Shown here: positions 45,480 through 50,801 of the stretch, one piece after another
How the letters are laid out: each line of letters starts with the position of its first letter
Numbering within the stretch: the stretch's first letter is position 1
From: Pirellulales bacterium
Lineage (GTDB): Bacteria; Planctomycetota; Planctomycetia; Pirellulales; JADZDJ01
Length of the DNA stretch: 50,801 nt
Assembly: GCA_035656635.1 (NCBI GenBank)
Contig: DASRSD010000054.1
Location: forward strand, 1 to 50,801
Direction: 5' to 3'
Made by a program: the position numbers and the translations under genes
The notes under the pieces: model-generated
Database searches by the model: none
Told to the model about the DNA's origin: nothing
What the model saw: the letters and a program-made list of their open reading frames with translations, nothing else

Positions 45480-47798
45480 ATGAATATTTCTGAACTTGAA
45501 GAGGCGGTAGTCGAATTTATAAACCGCCCGAATTACAAGCCCGTCAAGCCGCGCGTGATCGCTAAACAGCTCGGGCTGGATGAACACGCCGCCGGGCAAT
45601 TAAAGCAGGCCGTCAAATCTTTGGTGAAAGCCGGCCGCATTGCCTACGGGCAAAATCATCTCTTGCAGCCGGTGGCCGCCGCAGCCGAGCAATTGAATTC
45701 CGAACCGGCACGCAGCGGAAAGCAATCGCGGGCCGAATTCAGCGCCCAGCGTGTGACCGGTGTGTTTCGGCGAATGTCTGCCGGGTACGGATTTGTGCGG
45801 CCAACCGGCGCCGCCAAAAGCGACCGTAGCGGCGATATTTTCGTCGCCGCCAACCATGCCCAGGATGCCGCCTCCGGCGACATTGTGCTCGTCGCGCTGT
45901 CCCGCAAGCGCGATATTCGCCGCCCTAATCCAGAAGGCGAAATTGTCGAAATCCTGGAACGTGACACCCACCAATTCGTGGGCACGTATTTCGAAGCCGC
46001 CGGCAACGGCTACGTTCAGGTCGATGGCACGCTGTTTTCCCGGCCCGTGTATGTGGGCGATCCCGGCGCAAAAAATGCCCAGCCAGACGATAAAGTGGTA
46101 TTCGAAATGGTCCGCTTTCCGTCGCACTTTCAAGACGGTGAGGGGGTGATTACCGAAGTGCTGGGCGCAAAGGGAGCACCCGGCGTCGACACGCTTTCCA
46201 TCATCCGCGAATTTAATCTGCCCGGCGATTTTCCTGAAGCGGCCCTTGATGCCGCCCGCCAGCAAGCGGAGGAATTCAACGAATCGGTTCACGGCCGGCT
46301 CGATCTGACCGGCGAAACCATTATTACCATCGATCCGATCGATGCCCGCGATTTCGACGACGCCGTTTCTGTCGAGCGGCTAGAAAACGGTTACTGGCGG
46401 CTGGGCGTGCACATTGCCGATGTGTCGCACTTCGTGCGGCATAAATCGGCGTTGGATCAAGAAGCCTACGAACGGGCCACCAGCGTGTACTTGCCCGACC
46501 GGGTCATTCCGATGCTGCCAGAAATTGTCTCCAACAATCTGGCCAGCCTGCAGCCGGACAAGGTCCGTTACACCAAGACGTGCTTCATGGAGTTTTCGCC
46601 AGAAGGCATTCGCACCGGCGTTGATTTGCACAACTCGGCGATCTGCAGCAAACGGCGTTTCACTTACGAAGAAGTCGATTCGTACCTGGCCGATCGCGAA
46701 GAATGGCACGGCAAGTTGAAACCGGAGGTTCACTCGCTCTTGGGCCGCATGCATGAGTTGGCGATGCTACTGCGCGGCCGCCGCTTTGGCCGCGGCGCGC
46801 TGGAACTAACAATGAAAGAAGTGAAGGTCGATTTAGACAAGCACGGCCGCGTCATCGGTGCGCATGTGGTGCAAAACACCGAAAGTCATCAGATTATCGA
46901 AGATTTCATGCTGGCCGCCAACGAAGCCGTGGCCGATTCGCTAGAAGCCGCCGGCGTGCCATTTTTGCGGCGCGTGCATGCCAATCCCGATCCACGCAAA
47001 CTGCACGCCCTGACGGAATTCATCGCCGAGTTGGGCTTTCAAACCGGCAGTTTGGAAAACCGCTTCGAGCTGCAAAAACTGCTGGGCTCCATCCACGGCC
47101 GGCCCGAGGAACACGCTGTCAATTACGCCGTCCTCCGCAGCCTGCAACGGGCGGTATACAGTCCGGAAGAAGAAGGGCATTACGCTTTGGCGAGCGAATG
47201 TTATTGCCATTTCACGTCGCCGATTCGCCGTTATCCCGATCTCACCATTCATCGCCTGGTGGCCGCGCTCATCGCCAAGCAAAAATCGCCAGGTGACATG
47301 GGTGCGCTGGTCACGGCAGGCGAACACTGCAGCGAGCGCGAACAACGGGCCGAAGCCGCCGAGCGCGAACTCACCAAGCTGAAACTGCTGCTGTATATGA
47401 GCAGCCATATCGGCGAGCAGATGGAGGCCGTGGTCACCGGCGTGGAAGAGTTCGGCCTGTTCGTGCAAGGCACCAAGCTGCCGGCCGAAGGGTTGGTGCA
47501 CGTCACCACGCTGGCCGACGATTATTACCGCTTCGACCGCCGCAGCCACACGCTAACCGGCAACCGTTCCGGCAACGCTTACCGGCTGGGAGACATGGTC
47601 CGCGTAGAAGTGGCCCGAGTCGATATTGATCGCCGCGAGCTGGATTTCCGCATCGTGCAAAAAACCGGCCGCCGCCCGCCGCCGCCTAAACTGAGCCGCG
47701 GCAAAGCCAAGCATTTGCGGGGATTGAAAGCCAGCGGCAAAAAACAAAAGAAGAAACATTCCCACCGCGGCAACGGCAAAAACAAACGCCGCCGGTAA
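45480..47798 (+). CDS. rnr: Ribonuclease R
   Basis: 772 residues from the ATG at 45480 (a TTG one codon earlier is less likely). RNase R is a 3'-5' exoribonuclease of the RNB family that degrades structured RNA. It begins with a winged-helix region (about 1-65), cold-shock domains (about 95-250), the RNB core whose metal site is TIDPIDARDFDDAVS near 283-298, and CHFTSPIRRYPDLTIHR near 580. An S1 domain (about 640-725) and a Lys/Arg-rich tail (SGKKQKKKHSHRGNGKNK) follow, which probably helps RNA binding. It ends convergent with the decayed redoxin gene. Confidence 0.96.
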   Translation: MNISELEEAVVEFINRPNYKPVKPRVIAKQLGLDEHAAGQLKQAVKSLVKAGRIAYGQNHLLQPVAAAAEQLNSEPARSGKQSRAEFSAQRVTGVFRRMSAGYGFVRPTGAAKSDRSGDIFVAANHAQDAASGDIVLVALSRKRDIRRPNPEGEIVEILERDTHQFVGTYFEAAGNGYVQVDGTLFSRPVYVGDPGAKNAQPDDKVVFEMVRFPSHFQDGEGVITEVLGAKGAPGVDTLSIIREFNLPGDFPEAALDAARQQAEEFNESVHGRLDLTGETIITIDPIDARDFDDAVSVERLENGYWRLGVHIADVSHFVRHKSALDQEAYERATSVYLPDRVIPMLPEIVSNNLASLQPDKVRYTKTCFMEFSPEGIRTGVDLHNSAICSKRRFTYEEVDSYLADREEWHGKLKPEVHSLLGRMHELAMLLRGRRFGRGALELTMKEVKVDLDKHGRVIGAHVVQNTESHQIIEDFMLAANEAVADSLEAAGVPFLRRVHANPDPRKLHALTEFIAELGFQTGSLENRFELQKLLGSIHGRPEEHAVNYAVLRSLQRAVYSPEEEGHYALASECYCHFTSPIRRYPDLTIHRLVAALIAKQKSPGDMGALVTAGEHCSEREQRAEAAERELTKLKLLLYMSSHIGEQMEAVVTGVEEFGLFVQGTKLPAEGLVHVTTLADDYYRFDRRSHTLTGNRSGNAYRLGDMVRVEVARVDIDRRELDFRIVQKTGRRPPPPKLSRGKAKHLRGLKASGKKQKKKHSHRGNGKNKRRR

Positions 47799-47817
47799 TT
47801 CCGACCAATAAAAACGG

Positions 47818-48857
47818 TCATTTGAGCTTTTCGGCCAGCGTCGTTTCGCCTCCCTCAACCACTTTTTCGTCGGGATCAATTAAGATTGTGGTCCCCAAAC
47901 CATCGATGCCAAAGGTTTCCCAGGTTTTGAAAGTGGGATCGAGAAGCAAAGGAAACGGCAGCGTTTTGCCGCCCCAGACGTTTTTCACAATCGGCTCCAG
48001 CGCACGATCGACATCGGCGAGGGTTTTCAATTCGCCGTCGTAGTCGATGCAAATTGAAATGATTTCGAACTGCTCGCGCTGAGCTTTGTGATCTTCATAA
48101 AACTTCATCAGGCGAGGCAGCTCTTCGCCCAAGCACCGTGCAATTTAAGCCCCAGAATGTCAAGAGAACCCACTTGCCTTTGTACTCCCCAATTGTCATG
48201 TCCTGTCCAACGCCGCGCGCTTCAGTGATGTGCCAAGCGGGCGGTGGCTCGCCGTAGTGCTTTTGGTAATCAAAACAGGTTCCATTGGCCTTGGCCTGTT
48301 CGACACGTACGCGCGGCTGAATGTGCGGCGCCGATTGCAAGACGCCCAGATTTACCTCCGGCTGATCCGCACGCAAGTCTACAACGGAAGCGTGACTGAT
48401 TTGCACATCGTTCTTTGCGTCTCCGGTCGAGCTGCCGTAAGCATTCCATTATCCAAGGGACGTGCCGGGTCATCTGGCGTAGCCAAATCCGCCATGCTCC
48501 AAAACTGCGATTTTTCGCCTTTGGTCCAAGGCCGCCGTGTTGGCGGACGGCATCCATTGCCAACAATGTATGGGACTTTTGGCTGATCTTTATGGCAAAA
48601 AATCCCTGAGCATCCGTCTTTGCCTCATCCTCAGCGAAAGCTGGTTCCATTTCGCCTTCGTGTTGCCAAAACGGATGAATATCATCCTTGTTCTTCGCTG
48701 GCTCCAGCGGCGTACCATCTTTGCGCAAACGTTTTCCATTGCCGCTCCAAAAGGCCGAGATGGTTGCGGCAGCAACAGGCTTTCCCGTCTCGTCGACGAC
48801 TCGGCCGTGAACTTCGCGCTCGTCGTCGGCAAGAGCTACACTGGCCGCGGCAATCAC
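47818..48857 (-). pseudogene. Decayed redoxin (TlpA-like) gene with N-terminal carboxypeptidase-regulatory-like domain
   Basis: Three frames must be joined to read one protein. From 48857: a signal-like VIAAASVALA and a domain EVHGRVVDETGKPVAAATIS. Then, after one or two shifts between about 48540 and 48420, VVDLRADQPEVNLGVLQ, KHYGEPPPAWHITEARG and YKGKWVLLTFWGLNC. A further single missing base near 48135 breaks the redox site: restoring it gives CTVC and then LGEELPRLMKFYEDHK, AQREQFEIISICIDYDGELK and PFPLLLDPTFKTWETFGIDG to the stop. It would be an exported thiol-disulfide or peroxiredoxin-like protein. No good start codon remains (GTG at 48857 is the best), another sign of decay. Confidence 0.75.
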
Positions 48858-48893
48858 AATGCCAACGAAAAATGATTTCGCGCTAGCATACGA

Positions 48894-49496
48894 TCATTCC
48901 TTGAACAATTCCGCCAGCGGCAGGCGGAAGCCGGGAATGAGGTCGTCGCAGGTAAGCGTGTCGGCAACGCTAAAAGTCTTGGCAGCAAAGTTAGGGCGAT
49001 GCTCCACCACGGTTCGGGAGTCCGGTTCGACAATCCACACCACCTGTACGCCGATGCGCAGATACATCGTCACTTTGCGATTCAGGTATGCCGCGTTGTC
49101 ATTTTTGCTACGGATTTCGATTACCAATTCAGGAATGGTTTCTAAATAACCCTCTGGCAATTCACGCAATGGCATGGATCGCATGGTGACGAACATCGCG
49201 TCCGGCCCCGCTACGCTGTCGGGGCCTTTGGAAAGAACAACGCCCGTTTCGCTGAATGCTTGCCCGTGCCCTTGTTCTTCGCCTTGTGTCTGCAATACCT
49301 TAGAAATCCGCGATTGCAAATTACCGTGGCGTCGGCCCGTTGGAGACATTAGGACTAATCTCCCATTCTCAAGTTCAAAATCGACCGGGCCGGAAGGCAA
49401 CTCATCTGGCATTGCCGCAAGATCGGCAGCGGTAAAAAGTCGCGGCACCGATTCCAGCGGCGATTGAAATGCTGGGATGTTAGAGATGGTTGCCAT
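48894..49496 (-). CDS. Uma2 family (PD-D/ExK nuclease-like) protein
   Basis: 200 residues from the ATG at 49496 (a GTG further up is less likely). The domain has the Uma2 pattern: an early DFELENGRLVLMSPTGRRHG, the acidic site SVAGPDAMFV near 95, ELVIEIRSKND near 128 and YLRIGVQVVWIVEPDSRTV. It belongs to the restriction-endonuclease-like superfamily, but the function of Uma2 proteins is unknown; several occur in many copies in planctomycetes and cyanobacteria. It is on the same strand as the sulfatase upstream, but 106 bp away. Confidence 0.85.
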   Translation of the reverse strand: MATISNIPAFQSPLESVPRLFTAADLAAMPDELPSGPVDFELENGRLVLMSPTGRRHGNLQSRISKVLQTQGEEQGHGQAFSETGVVLSKGPDSVAGPDAMFVTMRSMPLRELPEGYLETIPELVIEIRSKNDNAAYLNRKVTMYLRIGVQVVWIVEPDSRTVVEHRPNFAAKTFSVADTLTCDDLIPGFRLPLAELFKE

Positions 49497-49602
49497 AGTG
49501 CACCAAGTTACCACACATAGACCACTAGCGAGATTGGCGATTGCCTACTATCAAATTATTCCATGCCAAACCAGAATTTGCCAGAGTCTTGCGAATCCAA
49601 TG

Positions 49603-50801
49603 CTATTTCGCTGCCAGCCGCGCGGCGTACTGCTTGGCCAAGGGAGAAAGTTCGGCAATGACGGCGGTATATTTTGGATCGTCGGCCAGATTTCTTAATT
49701 CTTGCGGGTCGGCGGTTTCATCAAACAGCATGGCACCGGCTTTTGCGCCGTCGAACTCTGCGTAGCGCCATTTTTCCGTGCGCACGCCCACGCCTTGAAT
49801 CGTTTTGCCATCTTCGCTCCAAATGGTGTAGGCCGGGTAATCCCACTTCGCCTGTGGATTGTTCAACAGCGGCAGCAAACTGCGGCCTTCCAAACCGTCG
49901 GGCTTGGGCAGCCCGCACAATTCGCACATGGTGGGATAAATATCCAATTCCTCCACCACACGCTCGCAAGCTTGGCCATTTCCCTTCGCGCCGGGCGCGA
50001 CGATGATGAACGGCACTCGCGCCCCTTGTTCGAACAGCGAGCCGGCTTTGGACCACTTGCCGCGCTCGCCAAGTTGGTAACCGTGATCGGCGACAAACAC
50101 AATGACCGTGTTTTCGCGCAGGCCAAGCTTGTCGAGCTGGGCAATCACGCGGCCCACGTTATCGTCGACGAACGAACACGCCGCCAGGTAAGCCTGAATG
50201 ACTTTGCGGGCTTCTTCCGGCGAGGCATCGCGGCCGATGAACAAATCGGCATTCTTGGGGCGAATTGATGCTTTGGGAAATCCATCCGGCACGGTGGGCC
50301 GCGGAGCAAAATTCGGCGGCAGCGGAATTTTATCGACATCGTACAAATCGAAAAATTTTTGCGGCGCGGTCGGCGGACTGTGCGGCTTGACGAATCCGCA
50401 ACCCAGGAAAAATGGCCTGTCGCTATCTTTGAACCGTTTTAGATATTCAATGGCGCGATCGGCCACGTGCGAATCGCCGTGGTTGGATCCGTCCCCCTCC
50501 AGCACGATCACGCGATCGGAAGCTTGGGCGCGGGTGACACCGGAGGGGTTTTTGGCGGCAGCGCGACCACCGGTCGCGGCTTGATGAGAGTCATCTGACT
50601 TGGGCAATTCGGTTTTCGCCGGATCGGACTTTGACGACTCCGATTTTTGCGAATCTGATTTCGGTTGAGGCGTTGCTTTTTCCAACGGTCGGGCTTCATC
50701 GGGATCGGCCGATGGCAAACTTCCCGGAGTAACTTTTTCGGGGTCGTCGACCCCCGCCAAAAATCGGGACACGCCGCCTTCGGTCCAGGCTTCCGTATCG
50801 T
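49603..50801 (-). CDS. Sulfatase, N-terminal part outside the window
   Basis: An open frame runs in from the right edge (first residues DTEAWTEGGVSRFLAGVD) to the stop at 49603; the formylglycine motif C-x-P-S-R is upstream, off the window. The visible part has the C-terminal half of the arylsulfatase fold: PFFLGCGFVKPHSPPTAP, VFVADHGYQLGERGKWSKAG, LFEQGARVPFIIVAPG and LDIYPTMCELCGLP, resembling iduronate-2-sulfatase-type enzymes. A Ser/Lys/Asp/Pro-rich stretch of about 40 residues near the start of the visible part is probably a loop insertion. These enzymes remove sulfate from polysaccharides and are typical of planctomycetes. Confidence 0.88.
   Translation of the reverse strand, partial: DTEAWTEGGVSRFLAGVDDPEKVTPGSLPSADPDEARPLEKATPQPKSDSQKSESSKSDPAKTELPKSDDSHQAATGGRAAAKNPSGVTRAQASDRVIVLEGDGSNHGDSHVADRAIEYLKRFKDSDRPFFLGCGFVKPHSPPTAPQKFFDLYDVDKIPLPPNFAPRPTVPDGFPKASIRPKNADLFIGRDASPEEARKVIQAYLAACSFVDDNVGRVIAQLDKLGLRENTVIVFVADHGYQLGERGKWSKAGSLFEQGARVPFIIVAPGAKGNGQACERVVEELDIYPTMCELCGLPKPDGLEGRSLLPLLNNPQAKWDYPAYTIWSEDGKTIQGVGVRTEKWRYAEFDGAKAGAMLFDETADPQELRNLADDPKYTAVIAELSPLAKQYAARLAAK

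Noticed and set aside
1-50801. CRISPR arrays, rRNA or tRNA genes
   Set aside because: No regularly spaced repeats with unique spacers and no rRNA or tRNA signatures were seen on either strand.

Overview
This window looks like chromosomal DNA of a planctomycete, probably of the Pirellula/Lacipirellula type. The indications are two secreted proteins with C-terminal PEP-CTERM sorting signals, a sulfatase, DUF1573 and multihaem cytochrome proteins with signal peptides, a rhamnogalacturonan lyase next to a gluconolactonase, an archaeal/eukaryotic-type prolyl-tRNA synthetase, and many degenerate or palindromic intergenic repeats. The assignment rests on gene content and style only. No rRNA, tRNA or CRISPR array was found.

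Layout. 1-7.9 kb: the tail of an unidentified gene, a small membrane protein, a TPR-like/esterase protein, a large secreted protein of unknown function, an HD-domain phosphohydrolase and a small secreted protein closed by a clear terminator. 7.9-10.8 kb: argG followed by an ABC-2 permease (minus strand). 10.8-18.4 kb: an accessory zone with a Type IIG-like restriction-modification gene broken by one in-frame amber codon, a DUF4258/YgiT-type toxin-antitoxin-like pair joined by a frameshift, a PEP-CTERM protein, small secreted proteins, REP-like palindromes and the first copy of a 130-bp MITE. 18.4-28.1 kb: the informational core, namely a candidate structured RNA with its own promoter and terminator, then nusA, infB, rbfA, an endonuclease III-like gene, a TPR protein and a YebC/PmpR-family gene. 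28.1-35.7 kb: polysaccharide lyase, gluconolactonase, an LRR-like membrane protein, a tetrahaem cytochrome/5'-nucleotidase-like protein, a DUF1573 protein and a DUF4416 protein. 35.8-37.4 kb: a MazF-type toxin gene split by an IS630-family element, with its antitoxin intact. 37.4-47.8 kb: proS, a 1520-residue TPR/DUF3857/transglutaminase protein, a YhaM-like HD nuclease, a second MITE copy nested in another palindrome, and RNase R. 47.8-50.8 kb: a decayed redoxin gene, a Uma2 family protein and a sulfatase running off the window.

How it fits together. nusA-infB-rbfA is the conserved transcription/translation cluster; proS, RNase R and the YhaM-like protein add tRNA charging and RNA turnover. 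The lyase and gluconolactonase, with the sulfatase, fit a polysaccharide-degrading lifestyle. The accessory genes show a consistent pattern of recent inactivation (amber codon, single-base frameshifts, IS insertion) while the long core genes are intact, which argues for real decay rather than poor sequence. The most novel-looking item is the roughly 220-nt structured RNA candidate at 18723-18942. The most secure reconstruction is the IS630-split toxin: excision of 1098 bp restores a 116-residue MazF-like protein in frame.
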